Part shown: piece after piece, positions 1 through 7,068 of the stretch
Numbering within the stretch: the stretch's first letter is position 1
How the letters are laid out: each line of letters opens with the position of its first letter
NCBI GenBank assembly: GCA_013138675.1
Contig: WTCH01000007.1
Location: forward strand, 1-31,520
From: Woeseiaceae bacterium
GTDB taxonomy: Bacteria; Pseudomonadota; Gammaproteobacteria; Steroidobacterales; Woeseiaceae
DNA: 31,520 nucleotides
Direction: 5' to 3'
The notes under the pieces: generated by a model
The model's input: only the letters and a program-made list of their open reading frames with translations
What the model was told of the DNA's origin: nothing
Databases searched by the model: none
Position numbers and translations under genes: made by a program

Positions 1-95
1 GCCTCATTGAACCCGGGTTCGGAGTCTTCGTCCTGCGCCAAGGTCTGCGCACACAGGGAAACGGCAGCTAGTGCCGCGATCAGTTGGTATTTCAT
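1..95 (-). CDS. Exported protein, N-terminal fragment only
   Basis: The ATG at 95 follows a GAGGGG ribosome-binding site and opens a frame that runs off the left edge of the window. The 31 visible residues begin MKYQLIAALAAVSLCAQTLA and then turn acidic (QDEDSEPGF). That is a positive N-terminus, a hydrophobic stretch and a likely signal-peptidase site after about residue 20. The protein is therefore probably exported to the periplasm or outer membrane. Nothing visible identifies its family. It lies downstream of the beta-propeller lipoprotein on the same strand and could be co-transcribed with it. Confidence 0.7.
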   Translation of the reverse strand, partial: MKYQLIAALAAVSLCAQTLAQDEDSEPGFNE

Positions 96-117
96 GGTGG
101 CCCCTCGTTGTTCTTTT

Positions 118-156
118 GCTGACTTTATCAGCAGTTCGGGTGCGCTTCTAGCACCC
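118..156. other. Two short inverted repeats between genes
   Basis: The gap between the lipoprotein gene and the next gene has two adjacent inverted repeats. The first is GCTGA-N5-TCAGC at 118-132 and the second is GGGTGC-N7-GCACCC at 138-156. Neither is followed by a T-run, so neither is a clear intrinsic terminator. They could be operators or mRNA hairpins ahead of the start at 95. I see no convincing promoter in this gap. Confidence 0.35.
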
Positions 157-218
157 TCAGGGCCTAATGGATGCTCAGGATAACGTCTCGGGAAACCTCA
201 GTGACTGCTTTGGGCCGG

Positions 219-1502
219 CTAAAACCGTGCCGTCGTATAGATCTTGACGAAAGTCGGCACGCTGCCGCTCGTGAAGTTCACCGTGCTCTCGAATGCGATG
301 CCTTCGCCGTCGTTGATTATCGTCGGATTCTCGGCATCATAGTTCTCGTTGGCGTAGGCGGCGTCCGGGATTGTACCTTGACGAAGGAACTGTTGAATTG
401 TGCTGCCGTCCGTTGCCGCCCAGAAGATCGTGCTTGAAAAAGGGTTTTCGCCAGTCAGGTTGCCTCGAGCTCCAAATACGACGTAGCCGCCGTTGCCCGA
501 AATATCAAACCCTCCGGGTGTGCCGTTTGAATAGGTACCCGAATTCTCCGCATCGTCAGTAATCTGCGTGATAGTACTTCCATCGGTTTGACCAACGTAC
601 ATCTCGTAGTTGCCGTCGAGGTTGCCGCCCGCAAAGATAGCCGCGGCGGATGTGAATGCCACCAGGCTGCCGTCGTCCGACAGTTTGGGATGCAATGAGT
701 CTCCGTCTGACGCGCTAACCTGAGTCAGATTCCCACCATTGATATCCACAACGAATATTTCGCGACTATTGTCTGCATTCGATCCGAACGGATCACCCAA
801 GCCCTGGAAAGCCACCTTGGTGCCGTTGTCGGCGAGCGCAAGGTTTTCCGGATTCAATGGCAGATTCGTCACTTGCGTCAGATTCGTACCATTGATGTCA
901 ATTGAGAACACATGCGTATCGCGCGCCACGTTGTCTCCGGTCAAGTCCGAGTCCGAGAGGAACACGACGACACCGTTGCCAGACACTTGCGGATCATAGG
1001 CAAGTCCATCGTCGATGGCTGTTACCTGGCTGATGCCCGCCCCGGACGTCGATGCAATGAATACATTGAATTGGTTGTTCGGGTTGGTCCCCACGAAATC
1101 GTCAGACGATACCCATACAACTGAGTCACCGTTGTCCGTCAGATCGAAGTCCTCGAGTGACGGTACCGCCGTGGCCGAGCCGTCCGTAATCTGTGTGACG
1201 ATTTTTGTGCCAATGTCGAAGGAAAACAACTGCCATTCCCCATTCGGATTGGTGCCCAGCGGGTCCGCATCGTCGACAAAAACAATTTCGCCAGCATCGC
1301 CCGAAACCTTTATAGCGCCAAAGCCAGGTGTCTGCCCCGGGCCATATTGCATCAGGGGTTCAAAGGTCACACCCGGTCCGCCACCGCCACCTGCTACACC
1401 GCCTCCATCTCCTCCGCCGGTGAAGCCTTCTTCGTTGTCACAAGCAGTCAGCGCCAGGGCGCAGGCGAACGTAGAAATTGCTGCGTAACGGGACATAGTC
1501 AT
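219..1502 (-). CDS. TolB-like beta-propeller lipoprotein
   Basis: This 427-residue protein has a lipoprotein signal peptide ending in lipobox L-T-A-C, with the lipidated Cys at residue 21. I chose the ATG at 1502 because CTGGAG lies 9 nt upstream. The open frame extends to 1544, but that start would put 14 residues before the signal. A glycine-rich linker (about residues 28-40) leads into a series of PD40/TolB-type blades. The recurring pattern is an LSDDG-like turn, then hydrophobic VAF or VVW strands, then ITQIT or LTQV. Lengths and repeats suggest about six blades. The expected role is envelope-anchored binding of a protein or ligand, and no catalytic motif is visible. A candidate Crp-site region lies about 110 nt upstream. 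Family assignment is good; exact function is unknown. Confidence 0.8.
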   Translation of the reverse strand: MTMSRYAAISTFACALALTACDNEEGFTGGGDGGGVAGGGGGPGVTFEPLMQYGPGQTPGFGAIKVSGDAGEIVFVDDADPLGTNPNGEWQLFSFDIGTKIVTQITDGSATAVPSLEDFDLTDNGDSVVWVSSDDFVGTNPNNQFNVFIASTSGAGISQVTAIDDGLAYDPQVSGNGVVVFLSDSDLTGDNVARDTHVFSIDINGTNLTQVTNLPLNPENLALADNGTKVAFQGLGDPFGSNADNSREIFVVDINGGNLTQVSASDGDSLHPKLSDDGSLVAFTSAAAIFAGGNLDGNYEMYVGQTDGSTITQITDDAENSGTYSNGTPGGFDISGNGGYVVFGARGNLTGENPFSSTIFWAATDGSTIQQFLRQGTIPDAAYANENYDAENPTIINDGEGIAFESTVNFTSGSVPTFVKIYTTARF

Positions 1503-1613
1503 TGCGGTTGGCTCCAGGATCGTGAATTGCCCGGAAATGCTCACAAATCAGGCAGGGTCATTCCGAGATGAGCGTCTCAGTTTTTTTGTCATAACCCGGA
1601 GGGGTTTGCCAAG

Positions 1614-1639
1614 TGTGATCCAGGTCGCACAATGTGCGA
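1614..1639. promoter_or_regulatory. Candidate Crp site overlapping a perfect palindrome
   Basis: Positions 1614-1629 read TGTGATCCAGGTCGCA, a TGTGA-N6-TCNCA arrangement with one mismatch in the inner half-sites of the Crp consensus. Its right half overlaps TCGCACAATGTGCGA (1625-1639), a 7-bp perfect inverted repeat around one central base. The region lies between the divergent lipoprotein gene and the small gene at 1685. On the minus strand a TATGAC hexamer sits about 29 nt from the site centre, roughly the spacing of a class II activator site for the lipoprotein gene. The site is seen in the sequence; its regulatory use is inference. Confidence 0.4.
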
Positions 1640-1684
1640 TGCCACCTACGTACCTTCGTTGGGTTGAAGTTATGGCTTGATCAG

Positions 1685-2167
1685 ATGACCCCATTTAATC
1701 CTCGCCCTTGGCTCAAACGAGTATTTGCGCGCAAGGCCGACAAGACACGCGTCTCACCGTTTCATGCGGTGGAGATTCGCGGTAGGAAAGACGCGTGTCA
1801 GGCGGCACAAAATTCTAAGGGCGAGCGCTTTCTCTCTGCTGAGGCGCCCCCACTGCCATTGAGCCAATGCGATCGACCCGATCGGTGCCAATGCCGGTAC
1901 CGGCATTATGAAGATCGGCGAGGCAATTCGCGCCGGGGTGCGGAGAGTGGCTTACCCGCACAACATGACGCCGAACGCGTTGAGCAGCGGAAGCTGCCGG
2001 GTCGTCGAGCAGGCGACATTGCCGAGGGCGGCGAACCGTGTTCCGTGTCTGAAGACAGCTACTATGAGTACGTAGGGGATAAAATCAACGACCAGTTACT
2101 CGACGATAGCGAATCGGTCGGCGTCGATCCTTACAATACCGGTAGTTTCGACAAGTCGAAATCGTAA
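1685..2167 (+). CDS. Small unnamed protein with Cys-rich CRYRHYEDRR motif
   Basis: The chosen ATG gives 160 residues. The frame is open further upstream to a GTG at 1634, but that lies in the palindrome. Residues about 28-75 contain FHAVEIRG, KDACQAA, KGERFLSAEAPPLPL and C-x5-C-x-C followed by RYRHYEDRR. I recall this pattern from small unnamed proteins of gammaproteobacteria. The tail is acidic and ends in DPYNTGSFDKSKS, another short motif that recurs at the ends of small gammaproteobacterial proteins. There is no signal peptide or membrane segment. The clustered Cys and His residues could bind metal, but this is a guess. It stands alone between divergent and convergent neighbours, with no strong ribosome-binding site. 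Confidence 0.6.
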   Translation: MTPFNPRPWLKRVFARKADKTRVSPFHAVEIRGRKDACQAAQNSKGERFLSAEAPPLPLSQCDRPDRCQCRYRHYEDRRGNSRRGAESGLPAQHDAERVEQRKLPGRRAGDIAEGGEPCSVSEDSYYEYVGDKINDQLLDDSESVGVDPYNTGSFDKSKS

Positions 2168-2287
2168 GAATCAATGCCTACTTATGATCCAAAGCAGACA
2201 CTCAAGCAATCATTCGATACTAACAAGATTGACTCAATTCTCGTAAGCCTAAGTGTCAATTATCGAATGCGCCGTGAATTGTGCGCA

Positions 2288-4354
2288 CTAGTGAACGACG
2301 GTGAGTTCATCTAGAAGGTGATCGGCACCGTAAACCACTTTCAACGCCTCCAGAATGATGGCGGTATTTACTGCGACAGTTCGATTGTTGTTTTGGTTAA
2401 ACCAGTAGTCGCCGGCGATCGAGTGAATGTTCCCATCAAACGCGAGACCGACCAGCGTTCCGTCTCCGGCTACAATTGGACTGCCTGAATTGCCACCCGT
2501 AATGTCTGTTGTCAAGGAGAAGTTGAACGGCGTATCCGGATTGAGATCTTCGCGGGCTCGCGACCAACTCGCCGGTATCGAGAACGGCCGTTGACCAGTT
2601 GAGCGTTCGAAAAGGCGGTTGGTGTGCGTGAAAGATTCAATCATCTCACCGCGTTCTTCCCAGCCTTCGACGGCGCCATACGTTACGCGTAGTGTGAATG
2701 TCGCGTCCGGGTAGGTATCCGTACCGTATATCCGAAATCGCGCGTCAGCGATTTTCTCTTCACCTCGAATGCGCGGTGCTTCAACGTCATTTTCGTAACG
2801 CGTGCGCAGGGCGCGGGCGTCAGGATCGATCGCCAGCGCCAATTGGATCATTGGATCGTCGCTCGTTTTGAGTTCTTTCTCATTGCCGCTCCAGAGTGTC
2901 TCGCGGTACGCCGGATCGTCCAGGCGACTGTCTTCAACCAGTCGTGCGGCGAGCGACTCGGGGGATTCTTTTCCGAGAATCTTGTGGACGTACTTACTAT
3001 CAGGGCCGAGCCATTCGCGCATTTTTTCGAGCGAAAAGGTAAGCCTGAGTTTTTCGTAGTTTTTGTCAATTGGTCGTGCGGCAAAAAGACGCTGTTCGAC
3101 CTGCGGCAGTGCTGCGTCTGTGTAGGCGCGTAATCGTTCGTTGTTGGGCCGCTCACGTTCGGCGACACCACGCACTATCGTTTTGGCGTAATCGTACAAT
3201 TCGCTATTGAGGCCAGCATCGTTTTCGATAAACAGGTGTTCTTCATACATGTTTTGGTGCGCTAGTACTGCGTTATCGATTAAGTTCCAGGCGTCACCGA
3301 AGGCAGCCTGCAATTCGGGGTCCTCGGCGATGGCTTCGCGTAGCTGGGCTTCCTGGTCGGACTTGATCGCCATCATGTCGTCGTCGTGCAATGCCTTGAG
3401 TTGGTTTCGCCGCACCTTGATGCCGTTCTCAATACCCAGGATGCGTTGTTGCACAATACGCGCCGCCTCGGGGCTGGTGTTTTGCCAGGCCAGCATACGG
3501 CCGCGCAGTTCGGAGTAACGCAACAACCAGAGTGGGATCACGTCATCACGAAGCATCTTGAGTTGTGACGTTGTCAAGAAACGATCTGTAGACCCGGGAT
3601 GACCGGTGATAAACACGGGCTCTGCGTCTTGTGGGCCGCTTTCGCGCCACCGCAGGTAGTTAGGCGTCGACGCGGGCTTGCCGTCTTCGTAGGCGCGAAG
3701 AAATGACATATCAAGACACCAGCGTGGGAAATTGAAGTTGTCCGGGTCGCCACCAAATGCCGCGATATCGAGTTCCGGTGCGAATACTAGTCGTACATCG
3801 TCATAGCGCTTGTAGGTATAGATAAAATACTGGCCGCCGTTGTATAGCGATACGGCCTCACAGCGCAACTTGTCACCAGCCGCCTCTTCGCAGGCGGATT
3901 CGAGATCCGTAAGCTTGGCTTTGCGTGCTTCATTTGCTTCGGCGTCCGCGAGGCCCTTGGTAGTTCTGGCAATGTCGTTTGTAACGTTGTCGAGTTTAAC
4001 CAGCACCGAGATTTGCTGTCCCGGGCATTGAAGTTCTTCTTCTCTCGATGTTGCGATGAAGCCTTCGTCGGACAGGTTACGCTCATCGCTACTGAGATTT
4101 CGAATGCAACCCCATGTACAGTGATTGTTCGTTAGTACAAGTCCATCGGCAGACGCGAAGGAGCCTGTACAACCATTTTCGAGTCTCGTGGTCGAGAGCT
4201 GCGCAGAACGTAACCATTCTTCATCAACATCGACGTTGTATTTCTCGGATACTCGACTCGATGGGAAATTGTCAATTGTCCACATGCCTTCGTCGGACCA
4301 CGCTACAAATGGCAGAGTGATAATAACTGCTACAACTATTGATCTGCGCATCAT
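2288..4354 (-). CDS. S46 family dipeptidyl-peptidase, DPP7-like
   Basis: This exported serine peptidase (688 residues) removes dipeptides from peptide N-termini in the periplasm. A signal peptide covers about residues 1-20. The S46 triad is present: His78 in LTNNHC, Asp215 in RWCLDMSF after the conserved GGDPDNFNFPR, and the nucleophilic Ser near residue 622 in TGGNSGSP. Eighteen residues after that Ser, in LAFDGN, the residue is Gly. In this family Gly there marks the DPP7 type, which prefers hydrophobic P1 residues, while DPP11 has Arg. Length matches the family. The start has GGGAG 6 nt upstream. The MBL-fold gene lies upstream on the same strand with a gap of about 125 nt, so its own promoter is likely. 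The product probably helps use exogenous protein. Confidence 0.9.
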   Translation of the reverse strand: MMRRSIVVAVIITLPFVAWSDEGMWTIDNFPSSRVSEKYNVDVDEEWLRSAQLSTTRLENGCTGSFASADGLVLTNNHCTWGCIRNLSSDERNLSDEGFIATSREEELQCPGQQISVLVKLDNVTNDIARTTKGLADAEANEARKAKLTDLESACEEAAGDKLRCEAVSLYNGGQYFIYTYKRYDDVRLVFAPELDIAAFGGDPDNFNFPRWCLDMSFLRAYEDGKPASTPNYLRWRESGPQDAEPVFITGHPGSTDRFLTTSQLKMLRDDVIPLWLLRYSELRGRMLAWQNTSPEAARIVQQRILGIENGIKVRRNQLKALHDDDMMAIKSDQEAQLREAIAEDPELQAAFGDAWNLIDNAVLAHQNMYEEHLFIENDAGLNSELYDYAKTIVRGVAERERPNNERLRAYTDAALPQVEQRLFAARPIDKNYEKLRLTFSLEKMREWLGPDSKYVHKILGKESPESLAARLVEDSRLDDPAYRETLWSGNEKELKTSDDPMIQLALAIDPDARALRTRYENDVEAPRIRGEEKIADARFRIYGTDTYPDATFTLRVTYGAVEGWEERGEMIESFTHTNRLFERSTGQRPFSIPASWSRAREDLNPDTPFNFSLTTDITGGNSGSPIVAGDGTLVGLAFDGNIHSIAGDYWFNQNNNRTVAVNTAIILEALKVVYGADHLLDELTVVH

Positions 4355-4479
4355 GATAGCTCCCGAATCGATTGGCGACAGTCTAGCAGCTTGATTGCTT
4401 TTATCTCGTCAATGCCCGTATCGTGAATCTGTGAAGGTCTGCTATTGGCCGAAACCACCCGCTCTAAAAACCTGTAGCG

Positions 4480-5484
4480 TCAGCGCTCTCGGGACGCCGG
4501 CGCCGCCCGGGCGCCCGGCACAAAGAACTGCGCCTCGCCGGTAGACATGAATTCATACATTGCCGTTAGATTTCGTTCACGACGCTCGTAGCCGCGCCAG
4601 TCACTGTACTGATCGAACACGAGCGTCCCGAGCATCTCATCAAGCGGCACGCCTTCCTCTACGGCTGCTGAAACGCTGGCGGTCAACTCGCGAATGAATT
4701 GCGTAAAAGCGTCAACATCCTCTATCGTTGCCAGAGGACCGTGGGGAGGCAGGTAGGTATCCGCATCGATATCTTTCATCGCGAGCAACACGTCGATCCA
4801 ACCCTCGAATGATGGTGTATAGGACGTATTCGCCCAACTTCGGTTGTGGAACGCGCCTCCCGTATGAAGCGCCCTGGCATGGGGGAAGTAGACAAGCGTG
4901 TCGCCCTCGTTCTGGCCGGCGCCGAGATAGATCAGCTCAATCGTGCGGTCACCGAGCTGCAACACCATACGACTGTCGAAGAGAATGTCGGGCAGTACCA
5001 GCACAACCGCGTCCGGATCTTGCCCCCGCGCCGCAAAAGGCCTGGTTTCGACCTCATACTGGAAGCGCTCTTTGATTACCGTCTGTGTGTCGGTATGCGC
5101 GATAAAGATGGCGCCTTCCCGCTGAAAAACTACATTGCCCATGTAGTGATCGCCGTGGAACTGACTGTTGACCACGTATCGGATGGGCGCATCGGTGCGT
5201 TTGCGAATCTCGGCCAAAAGGAGTTCCGCGTCGTCCGGATGCATGCGTGTATCTACAACCAGCACACCTTCATCCGTGATCAATACGGCAGAATTGGAAC
5301 CGCCAAAGTCGTAGTTGAAGAAGAGATCGGGTGCGACTTGCTGAAACTCAGCAGCCGCATCTCGCGGCCAAATGCTGATTGCAGCGATTATCAACAGCCC
5401 GGCAATCACGATCGTGCCTTGCTTCGAAGCCATTGCAGAATTGGATGCCGTCGGATGCAAAGCCAAATACCTACTCATGATCAT
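4480..5484 (-). CDS. Exported metallo-beta-lactamase-fold protein with altered metal site
   Basis: The fold is shown by a VVDTR strand, the helix after it, a QFHGDH motif where HxHxDH is usual, a GDTLVYFP strand and a C-terminal PPHGP loop. I place the start at the ATG at 5484, which has a weak GAGAA upstream and gives 334 residues. ATGs at 5478 and 5433 are alternatives. A hydrophobic segment at about residues 23-38 ends at an AAA site, so the protein is exported. Of the classical metal ligands, His110, Asp112, His113 and His248 are kept. The first His is Gln108, the middle His position is Gln191 and the bridging Asp position is Gly210 (HTGG for TGD). It may bind one metal, or none. It resembles the quinoprotein-associated/B3-like branch; the substrate is unknown. 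Confidence 0.75.
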   Translation of the reverse strand: MIMSRYLALHPTASNSAMASKQGTIVIAGLLIIAAISIWPRDAAAEFQQVAPDLFFNYDFGGSNSAVLITDEGVLVVDTRMHPDDAELLLAEIRKRTDAPIRYVVNSQFHGDHYMGNVVFQREGAIFIAHTDTQTVIKERFQYEVETRPFAARGQDPDAVVLVLPDILFDSRMVLQLGDRTIELIYLGAGQNEGDTLVYFPHARALHTGGAFHNRSWANTSYTPSFEGWIDVLLAMKDIDADTYLPPHGPLATIEDVDAFTQFIRELTASVSAAVEEGVPLDEMLGTLVFDQYSDWRGYERRERNLTAMYEFMSTGEAQFFVPGARAAPASRER

Positions 5485-5568
5485 GATGATTCTCGACACA
5501 CATACTACGTAGTTCGGGTGTCGAATGTGGCTTTGGAGACAGTGCAATCGACCCATAACAAGATATCT

Positions 5569-5630
5569 GCGGATTTAGTTTAATGGTAGAACTTCAGTTT
5601 CCCAGATCGATGACTCACGTATCCGCTCTA
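5569..5630 (+). pseudogene. Decayed tRNA-Gly(CCC) remnant
   Basis: The first 36 nt follow tRNA-Gly(CCC) closely: acceptor strand GCGGATT, D-arm with TTTAATGGTAGAAC, then anticodon loop TTCCCAG. After the anticodon loop the anticodon stem pairs poorly and the T-arm is missing. Yet the sequence ends in ATCCGC, which pairs with the GCGGAT start, followed by T and CTA in place of the discriminator and CCA. At 62 nt it is about 12 nt too short. This is a dead gene with an internal deletion, or possibly one side of an old integration event. Confidence 0.65.
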
Positions 5631-5733
5631 GCGTGAACCTTCAGCAATTAAGGTCAAATAGCTAGTATTGGCCATTAGCAGCCGCGTTGGTCGAACAGGG
5701 TTCTACATCCGGCCCTCCCCGATCTACAAAAAC

Positions 5734-5760
5734 AAAAAAGCCCCACAAGGGGGCCTTTTC
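5734..5760 (-). terminator. Intrinsic terminator of tRNA-Gln
   Basis: Read on the minus strand, a GCCCC-loop-GGGGC hairpin flanked by an A-run and followed by TTTTTTG lies directly downstream of the tRNA 3' end. It fits a Rho-independent terminator for tRNA-Gln and for any read-through from rplM-rpsI. Confidence 0.8.
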
Positions 5761-5767
5761 ATTTTTA

Positions 5768-5841
5768 TGGCTGGGGGAGAGGGATTCGAACCCCCGTTGG
5801 CGGAGTCAGAGTCCGCAGTCCTACCACTAGACGATCCCCCA
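5768..5841 (-). tRNA. tRNA-Gln(CTG)
   Basis: The 74-nt gene folds as a complete cloverleaf. The acceptor TGGGGGA pairs with TCCCCCA, followed by discriminator G and an encoded CCA. The anticodon stem GCGGA/TCCGC encloses loop CTCTGAC, so the anticodon is CTG, reading CAG for glutamine. The T-arm is GGGGG-TTCGAAT-CCCTC. The U1-A72 first pair is typical of tRNA-Gln. It lies about 200 nt downstream of rpsI on the same strand and may be co-transcribed. Its first 55 nt are duplicated exactly upstream. Confidence 0.95.
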
Positions 5842-5871
5842 ATAGCTCCAAATTTTCAACAGCTCACCGAT

Positions 5872-6021
5872 TCCAGGAGAGGGATGGACTCGGGCCTTCG
5901 GCCCTCACCCTCCGGGCAAAATAGCTTCGCCATTTTGTCTGTCGGCACGCTGCGCGTGCCTCGGTGCGAACCCCCGTTGGCGGAGTCAGAGTCCGCAGTC
6001 CTACCACTAGACGATCCCCCA
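5872..6021 (-). pseudogene. tRNA-Gln(CTG) copy interrupted in the T-loop
   Basis: Positions 5967-6021 repeat exactly the 55 nt at 5787-5841, from the tRNA 5' end through anticodon CTG to TTCG of the T-loop. The match then stops, and after the 81-nt hairpin block it resumes with ATCCCTCTCC, the rest of the T-arm and the start of the acceptor 3' strand. The acceptor then fails (TGG where CCCA is needed) and no CCA follows. Even if the block were removed the acceptor would not pair. The copy begins 23 nt after the rpsI stop. Confidence 0.75.
5886..5966. repeat. Hairpin block inside the second tRNA-Gln copy
   Basis: About 81 nt separate the two T-loop halves of the second tRNA-Gln copy. The block is mostly palindromes: GGGCC-TTC-GGCCC (5892-5904), AAAAT-N9-ATTTT (5918-5936) and GGCACGC-TGC-GCGTGCC (5944-5960). 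It encodes nothing. It looks like a small palindromic insertion, with no match to the GTAGGAG-tipped REPs elsewhere in the window. Confidence 0.6.
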
Positions 6022-6044
6022 GTAATCGGGGTTGCCGATTTAGT

Positions 6045-6437
6045 TTAGCGCTTCGAGTACTGCGTAGCGCGACGAGCTTTGCGTAGGCCAACTTTCTTGC
6101 GTTCAACTTCACGAGCGTCGCGGGTTACAAAGCCTGCTTTACGCAATGCCGGACGCATTGACTCATCGTACTTCATCAGTGCGCGCGTCAAGCCGTGGCG
6201 AATTGCGCCCGCCTGGCCCGTTGTGCCGCCACCCTTGACCGTGACATTGACGTCAAACGCCTCTGTCATCTGCATCAGCTCGAGCGGCTGCCTGACGATC
6301 ATCTGTGCCGTCTTGCGACCAAAGAAAATATCCAGCGGGCGGTTGTTCACGGTGATCGAACCAGCGCCGGACTTCATAAAAACACGGGCCGTCGATGATT
6401 TGCGGCGTCCAGTTCCGTAATATCGGGTGTCACTCAT
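6045..6437 (-). CDS. rpsI: 30S ribosomal protein S9
   Basis: The 130-residue product is uS9, which sits in the head of the small subunit with its C-terminal tail reaching the P-site tRNA. Characteristic parts are YYGTGRRKSSTARVF at the N-terminus, the GGGTTGQAGAIRHG loop, and the basic tail ending in the invariant S-K-R. Length is normal. Its ATG shares one base with the rplM stop (TAATG), so translation is coupled to rplM, as in other bacteria. Confidence 0.98.
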   Translation of the reverse strand: MSDTRYYGTGRRKSSTARVFMKSGAGSITVNNRPLDIFFGRKTAQMIVRQPLELMQMTEAFDVNVTVKGGGTTGQAGAIRHGLTRALMKYDESMRPALRKAGFVTRDAREVERKKVGLRKARRATQYSKR

Positions 6438-6871
6438 TATGCGTTTACTTCCAGTGGGATCGGCTGCTGTGCAGTGTGATCGTGTTCGGGGCCCTTAAAG
6501 ACACGAAGCTTCGAGAACATCTGGCGACCCAGTGGTCCGCGTGGCAGCATGCCCTTCACAGCACTTTGCAGAACGCGTTCCGGCGACTCCTCAAGCATTT
6601 TCTCGAGAGATTTCGACTTCAGGTTGCCGATGTAGCCCGTGTAGTGGTGATACATCTTGTCTTTGAGCTTGTTGCCGGTGACGCGAACTTTCTCGGCGTT
6701 AACGACAACAATATAGTCGCCCGTGTCCACATGCGGTGTGTACTCAGGCTTGTGCTTGCCGCGCAGGCGGCGAGCGATCTCGGTCGACAGCCTACCCAGG
6801 GTCTTACCTGTCGCATCGACCACGAACCAGTCGCGCCGAACCTCTGCGGGCTTTGCAGAAAACGTCTTCAT
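6437..6871 (-). CDS. rplM: 50S ribosomal protein L13
   Basis: The 144-residue product is uL13, an early-assembling large-subunit protein. It shows the family signature from WFVVDATGKTLGRLST through LRGKHKPEYTPHVDTGDYIVVVNA (split here by normal family residues), the YHHYTGYIG strand and the KGMLPRGPLGRQMF motif. It is the first gene of the rplM-rpsI operon, with its own promoter about 70 nt upstream. In E. coli this operon is repressed by L13 itself; a leader hairpin here could serve the same purpose. Confidence 0.98.
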   Translation of the reverse strand: MKTFSAKPAEVRRDWFVVDATGKTLGRLSTEIARRLRGKHKPEYTPHVDTGDYIVVVNAEKVRVTGNKLKDKMYHHYTGYIGNLKSKSLEKMLEESPERVLQSAVKGMLPRGPLGRQMFSKLRVFKGPEHDHTAQQPIPLEVNA

Positions 6872-6902
6872 TAGTCTCTTTCCGTTGGGAATCTTTTTAT
6901 CG

Positions 6903-6931
6903 TTCAGCAGACAACCTGCCGGACGGCTGAA
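6903..6931 (-). promoter_or_regulatory. Hairpin in the rplM leader
   Basis: The rplM 5' leader contains TTCAGC and GCTGAA as the arms of a hairpin, with a second possible pairing of GCAG and CTGC inside it. It lies between the predicted transcription start and the ribosome-binding site. It could be the target for autogenous control by L13, which is known for E. coli rplM. That function is inference. Confidence 0.35.
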
Positions 6932-6940
6932 AGGCGCGAA

Positions 6941-6969
6941 ATTTTACTCGACGCCACCGCCTATTGCAA
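6941..6969 (-). promoter_or_regulatory. Sigma-70 promoter of rplM-rpsI
   Basis: On the minus strand TTGCAA (6969-6964) and TAAAAT (6946-6941) are spaced by exactly 17 nt. Each hexamer differs from consensus at one position. This predicts a start near 6934 and a leader of about 63 nt. Confidence 0.8.
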
Positions 6970-6990
6970 ACAAATCCGGCCCTTTCGGAC

Positions 6991-7021
6991 GAAAAAACGC
7001 GCCGATTTCCGGCGCATTTTT
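6991..7021 (-). terminator. Intrinsic terminator after the DUF481 gene
   Basis: GCGCCG and CGGCGC form a strong stem around a short loop. On the minus strand it is followed by TTTTTT. It ends the DUF481 transcript just before the rplM promoter. The other strand also has a T-run, so it could work in both directions. Confidence 0.8.
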
Positions 7022-7068
7022 CCTTTTATCGTTCAATGGCTTACAAACGCCCCATTGGACCCAAGTCG

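Larger units (their letters stand above)
5485..6044. other. Protein-free tRNA region
   Basis: These 560 nt carry no credible protein gene. They hold a decayed tRNA-Gly, an intrinsic terminator, an intact tRNA-Gln(CTG), a block of hairpins and a second, interrupted tRNA-Gln copy, each listed separately. Open frames across 5668-6048 are translations of the tRNA copies and should not be annotated. Between 5631 and 5733 I see nothing recognisable. Confidence 0.8.

Noticed and set aside
1565..1588. Terminator-like GAGA/TCTC hairpin with a T-run
   Set aside because: The stem is only four base pairs and no plus-strand gene lies upstream to be terminated.
2174..2314. A 46-codon open frame on the plus strand overlapping the end of the S46 peptidase gene
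   Set aside because: It has no ribosome-binding site, overlaps the peptidase by 27 nt and shows no recognisable motif.
4355..4479. Promoter of the S46 peptidase (TTGACG in the gap)
   Set aside because: No acceptable -10 hexamer lies 16-18 nt downstream of it.
5872..6021. A tRNA with an intron
   Set aside because: The acceptor stem fails even without the inserted block, and no splice signals or intron core are visible.
5668..6048. A 126-codon open frame with a repeated GFEPPLAESESAVLPLDDPP-like segment
   Set aside because: It is a translation of the antisense of the two tRNA-Gln copies; such frames are a known artefact of tRNA genes.
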